DNA from: Phytopythium helicoides
Lineage: Eukaryota > Oomycota > Peronosporomycetes > Pythiales > Pythiaceae
DNA length: 64,000 bases
NCBI GenBank assembly: GCA_024867545.1
Contig: JANFNE010000011.1
Location: 434,001 to 498,000, forward strand
Direction: 5' to 3'
Shown here one piece after another: positions 10,283 through 23,434 of this stretch. The translations under genes and the position numbers were made by a program. Under the pieces are notes generated by a model, which ran no database searches, had not been told where the DNA came from, and was given only the letters and a program-made list of their open reading frames with translations. Every line of letters begins with the position of its first letter. Positions within the stretch are counted from its first letter, which is position 1.

Positions 10283-13200
10283 CTAGAGCCACGGCATCCA
10301 ACCAAAGTACGTGCGTCCTAGAACGTCAGGCGCGGTAGCCAACGCAAGAAGCTCTTGCGCCTGTGCCAGCGCGCTCAGCTCCGCAGAGGGCTCACCTGAC
10401 AACGAGCTAGACGCATTACCACCACCCACACCATCCACTAACGCGTGGAACTTGGAAAGATGGGGCTTCAGATGCACGTTCTGCGACAGCTCCTCTTTGA
10501 GCAACGTCTGAGGCGAAAAACCGTCGAGCTTGCGTCGAGCGATAGCAATCTTGACATTCGGCAGCCACGCGCCTCCAATGCTACTGCTGGCAAGAGGGAT
10601 GGTGGATGCTGTTGAACTTGAAGCTGATGCCGACGCCGCCCCGCGACTGCGACCCGATCGCGAGGTTCGCTGAGCTTTGGGCTCTGGCTCCTCAAAGTTG
10701 TCGCCGTCGGATTCAGTCATCGATTGAGAAACTAGCGTCGGTAGGTCACTGGTCTTGGTGTAAATCTCCGACTGGAACGTTGTCGTCTGCTGCTGCCAGT
10801 CCATCAGTGGCTCATGCAAAAACACATTCAACACACTTTCGATCACTTGCTTCTTCGCTCGTAGCGCTTCAAACACTCGTTGCATCTCCTGGGCGACGAG
10901 ATTTTGGCCATCATAGGGTAGGAATACAGCGTCCATTTGGCGCGTGTAACGGAATGGGATAAGCTCGGGAACCGGGAGTAGACTGGCCCCAGCACCAAAG
11001 CTCACTCCAAAGTCAATGCCTACGACACGCCCGTCACTCAAGTCCAGGAGAAAATTGTCCAAGTGCCGGTCGCCAATTCCCAGCACGTAAGAGCACGAAT
11101 TAAACACAGCTAGCGACGACAAAAACCGGTCTCGGATAGTCAAAAAGGTATCGTAGCTGGAGCCCAAGCGAAGAAGCTGCCGGCGTAGCAAGTCAGCTGG
11201 AATCTCGGATTGAACTTGATCAAACGTCTTCTTCACGTCTCTTGAAGATGGTGCGATAACCTTCGCGCTGAAACTGGCACCGCGCTGCTTTAGATGGAAA
11301 CCCTCGTATGTCTTGGCAGCAGTCGTGTTGAAAAGCTCGAGCTTTTGGCGCTTATTGCTCAGCAAATGTGCACAACGTTCATCCTGGCGAAGCTGTGCCT
11401 CAATGACGCTTTTCAGTGTCGCCGTTCCATCCAGCCACTCAATGAGGCCGATCTCTCTGGTCATCGGGATAACTTGGTAGGTTCGATTCGATAGCTGTCG
11501 ATTTCGACACTGTGGATCAATGCTAAGCACATGGTTCATAACCCCGAAAAGCTGCTCGATGCGCTGATCGAGACGCAAGTCCTCGCCTCCTTAACGAGAA
11601 AAGTGTAGTTACGTTCATCACTGCAGTGGAGAATCAACCGTTTCGGCAACTGCTTGGATGGTAACACCCCTAGAAGCGAGTCAAAGCTTAGAATCGTAAC
11701 GTGCCTTGACGGATCTGGTTTCCCCCAACCTGTACTCATGTAAACTGTGAGACCAGAGTTTTTTTTCCTTTTGCTAGGTGTTGAGCATGTTGTACTTACG
11801 CGCAGTATACTGGCCAGGTAGCTCTAGGCGATGCTTGGATGGGTCGAATTGGTCAAGCCACTCCGCAAAATCGGCTAGATGCGCTTTCATATCTCTAGTA
11901 ATCCCGTATTTCCAGGGCTCACACTAAAGTTCTTGCTTACCCAGTCTCGAGCTGCAGATACTGTCTTCATGGTAAGGTTACTCGCATTTTTGCCCATGAT
12001 TTTTTCAATATCGCGCCGAGCTTTTCGAGCCCATTCACGATTGTAGCGACCAATCTGGACTCCGAGAGTAGAACGGTCCAGAGAGAAGCAGTCATCGAAC
12101 ACTTGCGTCATCTTGAGCTGAGCTTCTCGAGTATTCTTGGCATCAAGCAGCTTAGTAACTTCGCGTAACCCTTCCTTCAATCGAATTTCTGGGTGGTGAA
12201 TCCTGTCCAACAGTCTCGATTAGCAACATAATATCGATTTCAAGACGCTACAAATCACCTACAGGCGCAGAGCATCAACAAATTTTTCCATTGCCGCGTT
12301 TGCCAGTAGAGTCTCGAGACGACGAACATCGACAGCAAAAGCTGAGTTTGACATTCCTCGAGAAACCTTGAATTCGTAAAAGAGGGCAGCTGGGTACTGC
12401 TCAGCCAACTGATCCAACAAACGGGCCATTAATTCTCTCAGAAATGTATCACACACGTGCAATGGGGAACTTACCTTTTCCAGGATCTTGAGGACGGTGC
12501 TGCCCTGTCTGGCTATTCAGAAGCGCCATAAGTTGGGCAGACCACTGTAAGCTTGTCCACAACGGAACTTCGCTGAGCACTTTTTCTTCGAATTTGGAAA
12601 TTAGGTCTGGAAATGGCGCAATCAAATCAAAGAGTTGCGGAAAAAAGGTCGCACACTCCTGACTCCCGCAAATCATCCCATCCAGGGCACAGTTGACGAG
12701 ATTCTGCACGATCGCTTTCTTCTCAACAATCGCTTCCCACTTTGAGCCTCCATTGGAGCTCAGCAGCTCCGATAAGAATTTGATAAAGGCGAGTCGAGGT
12801 TTGATCAGCTCCCCGTCAACCGTGGTTGCTGTTCGATTTATGAAGCTCGGAGCACGCATTGCATGAGCGTTGGAAACCCTCCAGTGACCGCAAAAAGTAC
12901 TCTTCGAATGTTTCGTGGTCAAGTTCAGCCTCATATAGTACCTAGCTGCATCTCCGAATGCTTGAGCCTCCAAAGTGCTCAAAGTTATCTGCTCCCTTGA
13001 CGAGATTGACTGCACCAACTCAAGCACATCGACGTTGTCAAACAGCTTTGTGGCGGTTTGAAAGTAGCGAACGATAGTATCGGCCGATACGGAGCTGTAA
13101 GCTGCATCTGATTCTTGCAATTGACGCTCCGCTAGCTTCAGCACATGGCTAACAAATACTTCCACCATCGCCACACTTACTTTCGGCAGTTGAGCAACGT

Positions 13201-16200
13201 TGCAGAGCTCGCGGTATTCTTTCAGATAGCGTGATGTCAAAGCCATGATATCGTTACTGAGTGCTGCGCTTGCGTATCCAAGCATGACAACACTCTTCGC
13301 TCGAGAAAAATCACGCCGATCATCGTCAGTTAGCAGGCCTATGTCACTCCCACGCTCCCACATAAAATCATTTGTGATGTCTTGCACTTGGAAGAACTGA
13401 GACCACGCAGCAATGGAGCCTTCGCCTCCCTCCGGACATGATGCCACCCATTTTTCGACCAAACCGAGGTATTCAGTACTTGTTGCTCTTGCATTCCCCA
13501 CAAGTGTGAGCACTTCGTCCAGCTGAACAGTTGATGAAAGCAATTGCATCAACTCGAGTCGGGGTACAACCGAGAGAGAGTTTGTATTTTGCCACTGCTG
13601 CAGAAAGTTGGAGTAAACACTGTCAACAATGATTCGCGCTTGGCTTTGATCGTTCAATTTCATATAAGCCAGCGTTGTCTCGACAGCATACTTTGAGCAA
13701 AGCAGTTTCCATCTCTTTGGGTCCACCTTTGCATTTTCAATAAATGTCTGAAGATGGTTGAGTCTATCCGACAAGTCGTCGTCTCGAATCCCAACGCGCA
13801 TCGAAGTTTGTGACCGACCGCTTGCTCCAAATAAGGCGTTACTTCACTCCAGACGTAGTTGTCACTTCCAACCTCGCGGGTTTGAAGAGCGTGCTCGAGC
13901 TTGGTCCAACTATTCAGGGTTTCGAGGCATCCTAGACGCTGCCAATAGCATCTACGAGCATCCAACTGTACGGCGACTGGGGAGTTTTCACCTGTAATCT
14001 CCATCTGAGATTCCAAAATACTCTCTGCTTTGTCGTAGGAAGCAATAGCAGTCGGCAGATTACCCATGAGGCGAGCTTCGAGCGCCTTCCTCGACTCGTC
14101 AATAGCAGAGGACTTGGACGCGATAGCGAGTAAGAAGTTTTGCTTCTGGATAGTCCCAACAATCGTGTGAAGTTGATCCCACTGCTCAGCTATTATCTTG
14201 TTTGAGAGGAGGTCTTGAGTGGAGGCCGATCCCATGTTGTGAATCAGCAACTCTTCAAGAACCAACTCCCCCGAATAGTAAGCACCACTACCAAGACTCG
14301 ACTCGGCTAATACCTTTGACGACAGTTGAAAATGATCCAACAATGCATTGCTATTTGCGAGGCAACGGAAGTAGGCGCGATGAAGACAGCTGACAAACGC
14401 GCCGGACCACTTCGATTCCTCAAGAGCCCTTGTAATGGCAGTTAAGAGTTGGTCAAGAAGATGACTGCTCGCCTCAACAATGCAACCAAATATTTCACTG
14501 AAAATTCGGCTCGAAGTGGCATGATGAGCACCGCAAAGAACCATGAGTGGTGACAAGATGTCGCGCAAAGATATTTGAATGTCTGGATACTTGCCAACTC
14601 GGTACTTTCTTCGTAAGGTGACGTGGTCACTTCTCGCTTTGCGCTCTCGCTGGCGGCTCGCATTCATCACTTTGTTCGCAATTTTGTGTTTTTCTTGGAA
14701 GAACCGTCGCTGAGCTATCTTGTCACCAAGCCCGAAATGAATCTGTTTGCTACTCTCAGAAGGCCCGCGAGTTTGGACAAATCTTCGGCTCCTGTTAAGA
14801 TTACTTCTGGGTCCAGGAACTACTGATAGATGACCCACAGACTGGGATGCTAGGTGTCGACACAAAAGTGGATTAGTATTCTTGAGAGAGAGAGAGATTG
14901 TTTCAAACTACAATAAACGTACCAATAGTTGACGAAACCAGCTGCGATAGAGAACTGCCATCGAAAGTATTGAGAGAGCCTGGCATAAACCCTCCTCGCT
15001 GATGGGCTGTTTCTACTGTAGTGGCAGCATCTGCATCAAGTGAGAATAAAGGAGCCATGGTTAGCGTCTTGGAATCTGTGGTTGTGTCAATCGCGGCTTC
15101 CAAAAACTCGCTGTCGCAAAGCGAATTGCTGAAAAATACATTATCAATGTCAGTTGACTGCTGCGCCAACTCAAGTAGAAGATTTGTCGAGTACAGTGCC
15201 CAGCTGTTAGCCACGCCTGGAGCATAAAAAGTGTTAAATAACTCTAATAGACGTTCGGCGGATTTTGGTGGCAACATATCTGAGGCTGAGCAGAATCCGA
15301 GTACTCGATCTCGGATTTGTGAGTCTTGATCGAATAACCCGTTGAGCAACGCTGTTCTGACATGGCCTGAGAGTGATTCATCTTGAGGATATTTTTCAGC
15401 GATTTTCTGGATGACCTGGAACAACAGCCGGCGGTATTCAGGGTCTCCTCGATCTGAAGAGACTTCAAGTAAACCACAACCACCCTCAGAGGGAGAAGCG
15501 CACATGACTTCAAGTATGTGTGCCGATAAAGTGTCCAACAAAGCCTCAATTACTCGAAGAGTGGTGAGGCGGACTCTGTCGTCTCTGTGATGGATGAACC
15601 GATCAAAAACACCGCGTAAGTGCGAACAAATTTCGTCGCGCACTGATCCATTCCGAGTCGCATTCTCGACTGCTTCTATTCCGTGTAGTGCCCAGGAGTC
15701 AAACATTACAGCCTTTGGGAGAACAAACACTAATCGACCTAGCATCGCACTGTCGATAATCTCAGGCTTGTGGAGCGAAACATTTCGTAGAATCGCCAAG
15801 AATCGCTGAAAATCTTCCTGATTGTAAGCATCAAGTATAATGCTAGCGAAATCATGCATGTTGCTGAAGTTTCCATAATCTGTAGTAGTCATTAGAACGC
15901 CCCCGACTTCCGCTGCAAGCGTATACACAAGTGCTTTAGGATCTTTCATTGCCAGCATGATCCCATCTCGCAAAGACCTGCCCGGTTCAGCATTAGTAGT
16001 TTCATGATGTGATGGAGTCAGCTGGGCACTGACGAGTGCACTCACAAGCTGAAGCCCGGTGAAGCGCTTGGCTCGATTGACCCGTGTATTCTCTTCCTCA
16101 TCACTGAAGAGAAACTCTACCAGAATTTCACTATCAATGTCAATGATTTTTTTCCAGCGTATCATGAGACGGGTCACCAAGAGAATGTTATCATCTCGAA

Positions 16201-19200
16201 CAGCATTACTTGGGTGCGGGCAGAGACCAATCAAAGTGTTGATGAAGCGGCTACACTCGTCTTTCCCGACATCTTCTTCAAGAGAAGACCAGGTGTCCAG
16301 AACCAACACACAGACGTCCCGAAAAAGGTAGTGAAATTCGGCATTGGTAGAAATCCCAGTCTCCACTAACGTGTTGAACACCAACGGTAACCACGAAGAA
16401 GCGTAGGGCTCAAAAATGCTCGGGGCATTTAGGATCAATCTCGTAATGAAGAGCCGCACATTCAGATGTACACCAGCTTGACTCATTGTTTCATGAATTT
16501 TCTTCATCCATGTAGGCATGCTATGCGGATCCCACGCGGCTCCGAACTGTGTCTTCATCTCCACAATCGTTCTCAACAAACTTGCCATGCAAGGGTGTGC
16601 ATTGATAGGGTCTAGTTCTAGTTCAATACCGCCAAATGCTCGTCAACAGCCACTTGCGTTGCGTCGATGGACGCCAATGAGTCAAACTGGCTCAAACTGC
16701 TTGCGCTGAAGAAATCAATGGATTGCGAGATTGAGCTACTTCCATTTCGCCTTGCCGTAGATTTTGAACTGTGATCGATACCTCTCTCGCGGTTGGCTTG
16801 TGTGCACGGCGAAAAGCGAGACAGCGGAATAATGCTGAATGCGTCTGTAGCTGCTTTAAGCACCAACTCGGACGAGCAATCGATGATGTTGTTCAGTACG
16901 CCACTTTGAAATAGAAGCTGATCAAAGAACTTTTCCTGCCTTTGAGTACGCGAAACTGCTGTCAGTAAGCAACTATATGCTCCACACCGTATGAAATGAG
17001 AGATCTGCGAGTCATCAGATGCATTCACCTTCGTTGTCACAGTCTTGCTCGCGTTCTTGCACACAAGCATTGTAAACTCGCGACCTTTCCCATTTTTGTG
17101 GCCCAAGAACACCTCATTGAGCTCGCCACGAATACTCTCGGGGTCCACAAACCGAAAAGAATATCCAGCATGTGGAATGCCACAGCAACTGCAAAATCGG
17201 GCTGTTTAGTCGCATCAATGGCTGCAGATGCAACCGCGGTCAGACGAGTCAACATGACAATTGTTGTCGTAGAATCTTTGCTCAAAAAGAAGGCTTTGAT
17301 TGTTTCAGGTGGCTGGAGCTCAATGTACGGAATGAACACCCGGTCTAGGATCAGCTGCCGAACAAATGGTTGTTCGAGTGGATCCAGCAGTATCCCAGTC
17401 AGATCATGAAGTATATCCAGGGTTGTCTTCAGATGTTGCGAACGGTCTAAATCACTTCGAGATGCTTCACTTGCCTGAATGCTGATAGACTCCGAGAATC
17501 TTGCGAGCGATGACTGAATATCGTGGAAAAAGAGATGTTGCTCTCCTTCTCGAAGACAAGGGAACAAAAGTCGTAAGTACAATCCGTTGCCGCTTCGCTC
17601 AACAACTGTAAGAAGCTCCAAGAACAGGGTTCGGAAAACATCATAGTCTCTCGAGTTGTGTTTTACGTCGCGCGATTGATAGGGAACTCTGCAATCATAA
17701 AACGCTGCAAGCAAGCAAGTAGTTTTGCGTGCACAGCACCGTCGTACGCGCTCGATCGCAAGATTGACAGCAACGTCGATGATACCCGCATAGCATCTAC
17801 TTTAACCAAGTAGATGTAGTCTCGCGATGAGAGTATCCCCATTATTGCGTCAGATACCTGAGAGCAATGCTTCTCACAAAGCTCCACAAGCATAGACTGT
17901 GGAGTGCTCTCTATGATCTTCAGCATGTAACTCAATGACTCCAGCATCTTCCGAAGCTTCTGGGAACCTGACTTGTGCATCTGAAATGTGCTGCACGAAC
18001 AAAGGAAGCTGAGATGCCATGCTTTGGGCAAATTGTCCCCATTTCACAGTATGCGGTTTCAGAACTTTACCACTGGCCACCAGACCAGTAACGCCGATGA
18101 GAGCACTCAATACCTCAGAACTAGTGCAAGCTTCCTTTATAATGGCGTCTGCGCATACGCGCCAAACAGGTACGAACGACATGACTCGGACGATGTCATT
18201 GTACATTGGTCCACATTGGCGCATGAGTTCATGATCAGTGAAGATCGTAGTAACCGCAAAACCGCATGCGCTCGCCGTCTGATTGTAACAATTAGACTCA
18301 GAGTACGAATACACGGTTGGTAGAATTAACGTACCTTGATTGCCGCCACGACAGAAGCATAGTAGTCAGGGAGGCTGGCATTATTCTTCATGAAGTAGTC
18401 CGCCGCACGAAAGAAAACATTGCCGAATCTTGATACATCCGCGACATTAACCACATCTAATTCAACCAGCTGTACGAAACCACGCAAGGATTGATTAGAA
18501 CTCATTTCGATCACCCAAAGCACCTCAGCCACAGTACCTCATAGAACACTTTAGCTGTCGAGTCAATGAGCTCTTCCACTTCTTTCTGAGGCATACTACA
18601 ATCTAATGAACGCTCGAGGGCGTCTCCAAGATTAAGTGAAAGGCGCTGTACTTCGCCTCGCCACAGAGAGTTCAGACGAACAATTCCTTCGAAATGTCGC
18701 TTGATTTCTGCGAGTGAGGCAACGGTAGCTAGCTCTGTCTGCGGCTTTTTTAGCAATTCCACAACTTTCTCCGTGACCGCGGCCACTATCGCTGGATTTT
18801 CTGGATCGAGGGCTTGGATGAAGGATTGTTCTTTAGATGTTAGTGCCAACCAAGCCAACTCGCAGACGACAGACAGTCCTTCTGCGTAATATTCGGTCTC
18901 GTGCATTTTATATTCCAGAGCTGCTTGCTGATAGTGTCCCACCCGAAACTTCAAGAATATGCGAATGGATTCGTTGAGAGTTGGTTTCTCCTTTGTCGAT
19001 TCGTGCTGCAAAAGAGCCACAGAGTCTCGCTTTCGCTTCACGTTTGTGGTTTTAAATTGCTGCTCACGCTCAAATATTTCGTCTGCTGCGCCTTCCAGTA
19101 CAACAGTGAGCCAGGTATAGGCTTCGACGGACGCACAAAATGTTTCCATCCATTCCAACACCCGATCATCGGCTACATCTGCCGCCAATGCGTTCGCAAT

Positions 19201-22200
19201 TGTTGTGATAGGGATGATGATATCTGCGATGAGTGGAATTTCTCTTGAAGCTGCATAGTCTGCTATCCACTGCTTGCAGCTCGACCCCGACACGAGGGCA
19301 CTCAGTGTGACGAACGTGCCTCGACACACCGTACGAAAAGTCCGCTCACGCACAGCAATCCGCTGGAACAGCCACTTGGTTATTTCTGCCAACGACATCT
19401 CACTTTCGCTTCCTTGCATTTTAAGAAACAAGTCTGGAGTCCGGGCTATCTCGTGCTCTATCTTCCGGATCGCTCTCTTGATCAAGTTTTGCGAAGTGAA
19501 CTTACCACCAGCATCCACTCTGGTATCCCGATCACTAAGTTGCAGGGCCACCAACAGACTCATTAAGCACTTGACCGCAAATGTCTTCACCGTGGATTGG
19601 TCAGCTTCACCCAAAGATCTCATGAAATGCGAGATTGTCATCGCGGATCCACTTCGCTGAACAATGCTCGGATGCCTACACAATGAAAAGAGACGACCAA
19701 ATATCTCTCCAGCGCGTTCGGTAGAACGAGCGTTTCGAGTGTCAACTGTCACACGCAAGCTTGCTGTGATACACTTACATGCCATTGCTCGTACTGAGCT
19801 GGAAGGGTTTGAGAGCGACCCGATTAAGTAATCGAGGATGTCAGCGTACTCGAACGGATACGTCTCAGCACTGCTCGACAGCCACCGAACAAGCTGAAAT
19901 AATAGCGGTTCAAATAGGGTACGAGCGATCCTTTCCGGGTCAATAGCCAGCTTGAGTACAATTGCAAATGATGCACGCCATAATCCGTAAAAGGATGTTT
20001 TGGAGCCAGCTGTGTGAGGTTGGGTCGCTGTTTTACCACAGAGGTAGCTTACCATGCCGTGGAAAGTCTCACAAGCACTCACTTTGACACGTCTCTCCGT
20101 CGCGCGAAGAGCTAGCTCACCAATCTCCAGCATGATCCCGTCAATAGCAATCGTCGCTGTTGCATCGTTAAGACTAAGTGATAAAATCAGCTCCTCCGAC
20201 GATAAGCCTGTTCTTCCAGATATGTTTGGTAACTTCTCAGCGGGCCGACTGATAACTGTTGATGCTATGCCACCAACACTACCAAGAAACATCAATACGC
20301 GTCGCTGTAGCCTCGCGTAGTCGTTACCTCGATCCTCTTCTTTGATAGGTACCGTAGTTTTTGTGCTCTTCAATACTTCTGGTGCCTCGTCAGCTCGTTT
20401 GTCGAGATAAGGTCCAAGCAAAGGAATCACGTCTTCTAGAATCGATTGAAGTCGAGACCCGTCTTGACGTTGCCATTTTTCAAGCGCCGAAAGTGAGATT
20501 TCAGCAGCTGGGAGATAAGAAGTTCCTAGGGAAAGAGTCGCGTATATAGCGGCTTTGGCTTGATCTGTATCAAGCAACGCAACAGGAGTAGCCAGTATGA
20601 ACTTTGCACTCGCAACTAGCAGCTCGTCTTGAAAAAAACGGAGTTGATCACTTGTCACACCCACGAAGTGGAAATAGAGGAGCTTTAGCTTCTGATGAAT
20701 CCTCCGTGACACCAGATCCAGTTTCATCGTGAAAGTAACCTCTTTCCTCAGCAATAGCGATGAGCACAGCACCAATCCGATAGTAGCTTGAGATCAATGG
20801 GAGTGCCAAAGCTGCCGATACAACGACTTTGAGAATGCGTGGAACCTGAACAGCAAAGATGTGTCAGCAGTTATTCTAGGCCTAATCATCGGTGAATCCA
20901 GACACGGACCCATGGAGTGATCGCGCGTTGGTCGAGACGCGGAAAAACTCGTTCCACCAGTTCGGCAAGATTGAGTATTATGGCGTGGTCTCGTGGGATA
21001 GATGGCTAATATTCCAATTCAAGCATCTAAAGTGAGAGTTGCTCACAGTAAGTGCAGCATCAGAGGCTAACGCACCTTCAATCCTCCGTAGTCACTGCTT
21101 GTAACCGTGGTTTGTGTCTCAAATGAATACGACAGATCCAAGCTCTGAATTAGATCTATGAGGCTCTTCATGAATGCATCCAAAATCTTTCGACGCTGGG
21201 TTTCCCACGAAGTCTCGATTCTAACCCCGTCATTTTGGCTTGTTGTGCTTTGATTCGAAGATGTTGGAGCTTGAGGCTTGCCAAGAAGCGCAATCCAAAA
21301 GTCAATGTAGCTATAGACTAGTTCCACCACCTCGTTTCCTGTCTCGGGGTGGTACAACATGACCTGCAATAGAAAACCGCCATCTGATCAGTACTGCATC
21401 TGCGTATAGGAATAACAAGATTGCAATCGAGTACCTGAGTAGGGTCTGACACGGTGGACATACTTAGCAGCAGTGTGTGGTAGACAACGCGGTCAATCAG
21501 AGTGTCTACTACAGTGCATTTGCTAATAGCACTGAATATTGCGAGGAAGCTCGAGGAAATCATCGACTTTGTCTCCCAGGCGCAGAATGGATACGCATTC
21601 AATACATGACAAAGGATGTCACCTACAAAACCGATATAGTTGTCGTCTAGATCGTTGGAATGTGCCTATAAAAGATAATACGAAGCACAGTTTAGTTTCC
21701 GCTGCACCACCGGCAACAATGCATTTCACAGCTCACCTCACGAATGAATGCTCCGGTACACTTCACGTAACGGGAGAAAAGGGACCACGATTTCGCTGTT
21801 TCTTTCTCATTCATTGTCATCAAGGCCTCCCCATAGCTTCGCAGCTTTTCCTCAATCTTCATCAGGGCACTATGGCCAAGATATGTGGCGATACTTCCCG
21901 TGAGATTGCCGAGAGCATTGATCGAAAACCCAACATCTGCACTGCTGACACCAGCGTTCGTAATACTGGGAAGTACATCCTTAAGCATTCGGTTGAGGGA
22001 CTTTTTGTTTGCGTCGGTCTGATTGGCGACGAGGAATCGGTTTAGCTCGCACAAAACAGCTGCAGCACATGCAGGTGTGTGGTCCCGAATCTATATTGTG
22101 CGAGTGTGACGCGTGGTACAGCAATCACATACACGTGAGGTACATGACAGAACCATAGAACAACAGCGAACTTACCGTTTTGTTGTCATTTGTCGAGCAA

Positions 22201-23337
22201 AATTTCATGAATGTAAACCATGTGTACGCGTTCTCTGCGATTTCTTCGCGGAAGCTGTGCGCAAGTTGCGTTAAAAACTGTAGTGCAGCTCTTGTGACAT
22301 GGTACCGCGACAAGTTTCCAGCGACCGTTGCTGCGAGTACTGAGTGAACATAACTGGGAGGTAGGCCACACGTTAGCGTGGACATCTCATGCGTTGGCCA
22401 GGAAATACTAGTTTGCTTACGAGTAAATCTTCTTTCGCGCCTCGGCTTCCTTCTCATATCGCTCGGGATCAAACGCAACAAGCCGAGCGAGGGCGAACAG
22501 CAGTCCCGATATTATCTGGAACTGGGGTGATGCAGCAGCAAAATGCTGATCCAACGATTTTTCGGTCCACGCGATGAGCGGCTCTGCCATGCCCTCCAAT
22601 TCGGCGCGGAACGTTTTCGCCATGCTCCCTAATACAGCGAGCATTTGGCCCTACATTTCGAGCGAACGGCCAAACTTAGTGTGGCGATCAGCTAACTAGA
22701 GGAACAACTAGCGAACTCTCACCTTGGCAGTTTGGGTCGCCTTCCCGAAGCGCAGGTCGTAGAACAGCTTCTCCGCGTACACCTTGGGCTCTACATCTGC
22801 CGCCGAAAGTAGGTGACCGCACTCTTCGAGCACGTTGATGATCACCTGCCACATTCAAATCGCGTTAGTCCGCGTTCCGCACCCTCACAAAAGACGCATA
22901 AAGCCACTCCTCACCGCTAGAGCCTCCGCCTTGACCTTATTGGACTCGTTGGCGCGCGCAGTGCTCTGACAGCACCGGTAGAGCGCCATGGCGTGCTGTT
23001 TCCTCATCGCTCGGTGCTTCCCGAACGCCTCCACGAGCGACGAGAGCAGCTGCAGCACACCCAGCGCGGCCTGAGCGAGCTCGCGCTTCCTCGCATCGTC
23101 GTCCAGCACCGAGCACGCGTCCAGAAACGCGAGCAAACTCGGCGGGTCCTTTCCGCGCGTCTCCTGCCCCAGCAGCAGCCGCAAACAGCGCTCGGCGGAG
23201 GCGCGCGAGCCGCCCATGGACGCCGCCGCGTCGTCCCGCAGGTGCGCGAGCAGCTCCTCCACGCCGTCGGCCGCGCTGCTGCGCGCCAGGAATGCGCGCA
23301 GCTCCTCCAGCCGCGCCGCCAGCCGCTGCTCCGCCAT
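10283..23337 (-). CDS. PRKDC: DNA-dependent protein kinase catalytic subunit-like PIKK (DNA-PKcs)
   Basis: DNA-PKcs is the Ku-recruited nuclear kinase of non-homologous end joining. Start ATG at 23335-23337 (MAEQRLAARLEELRAFL); stop TAG at 10283-10285. The C-terminus decides the family: ATP-site region RNYTFLVK then GGEDLRLDQRIEQLF in the next frame (near 11590), catalytic loop GIGDRHLDNFLLDL (about 11040-11080), activation IDFGVSFG (near 11010), LLPVPELIPFRYTRQ, and a FATC end GRTYFGWMPWL. Upstream, YRVGKYPDIQISL and LDPINAHPCMASLL match DNA-PKcs rather than ATM, ATR or TOR. A Ser-rich insert with an SQ site (LVSQSMTESDGD) lies between kinase and FATC. The 5' third has many 60-80-nt introns, and long exons follow. 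One-base breaks near 11587, 11925, 13795, 16630, 17150, 17965 and 18515 split conserved stretches; I suspect consensus errors. I cannot fix every exon edge. Confidence 0.93.
14850..14922 (-). other. intron of DNA-PKcs gene with (CT)n tract
   Basis: The 73-nt GTACGT...ACCTAG intron is phase 1, joining ..SSTIG to ASQSVGHLSV. It contains a CT run on the coding strand and a pyrimidine-rich 3' half. Confidence 0.75.
14884..14897. repeat. (GA)7 / (CT)7 microsatellite
   Basis: A pure dinucleotide run of 14 bases inside a DNA-PKcs intron. It reads as CT on the transcribed strand and may serve as polypyrimidine sequence for splicing. Confidence 0.9.
18283..18325 (-). other. probable intron of DNA-PKcs gene
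   Basis: Coding that ends ..SVVAAIK meets a GTACGT donor near 18335. The next exon opens TASACGFAVTTIF after an AATCAG acceptor near 18283. Exact ends are approximate; the intron is about 50 nt. Confidence 0.5.
22846..22914 (-). other. first intron of DNA-PKcs gene
   Basis: The 69-nt intron joins exon 1 (ends NKVKAEALA) to exon 2 (VIINVLEECGHLLSA). The donor is GTGAGG and the acceptor is GGCAG. Further introns follow: one between exon 2 (22723-22845) and exon 3 (about 22421-22650), then one ending near 22354. Confidence 0.75.
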
Positions 23338-23434
23338 GCCAAAGACTTCAACTGGCGGACGACACGGGGAAACCTGCACTTTACTTTATTACAGTGAAGC
23401 AAGCGCTAAGTTCGATGGATGGCTACATAATGAC
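23338..23434. promoter_or_regulatory. 97-bp gap holding the NTR1 3' end and DNA-PKcs promoter
   Basis: Both neighbours are on the minus strand. The stop of the G-patch gene (23435) and the start of DNA-PKcs (23337) are only 97 bp apart, so this gap must hold a terminator/poly(A) region and at least part of a promoter, unless the latter lies inside the upstream gene. I see no clear TATA or initiator motif. Confidence 0.4.

Noticed and set aside
10283..23337. DNA-PKcs locus as an old decayed pseudogene
   Set aside because: Breaks are single bases, conserved motifs resume at once, and kinase and FATC motifs are intact. Old decay would leave substitutions in the catalytic residues and larger losses.
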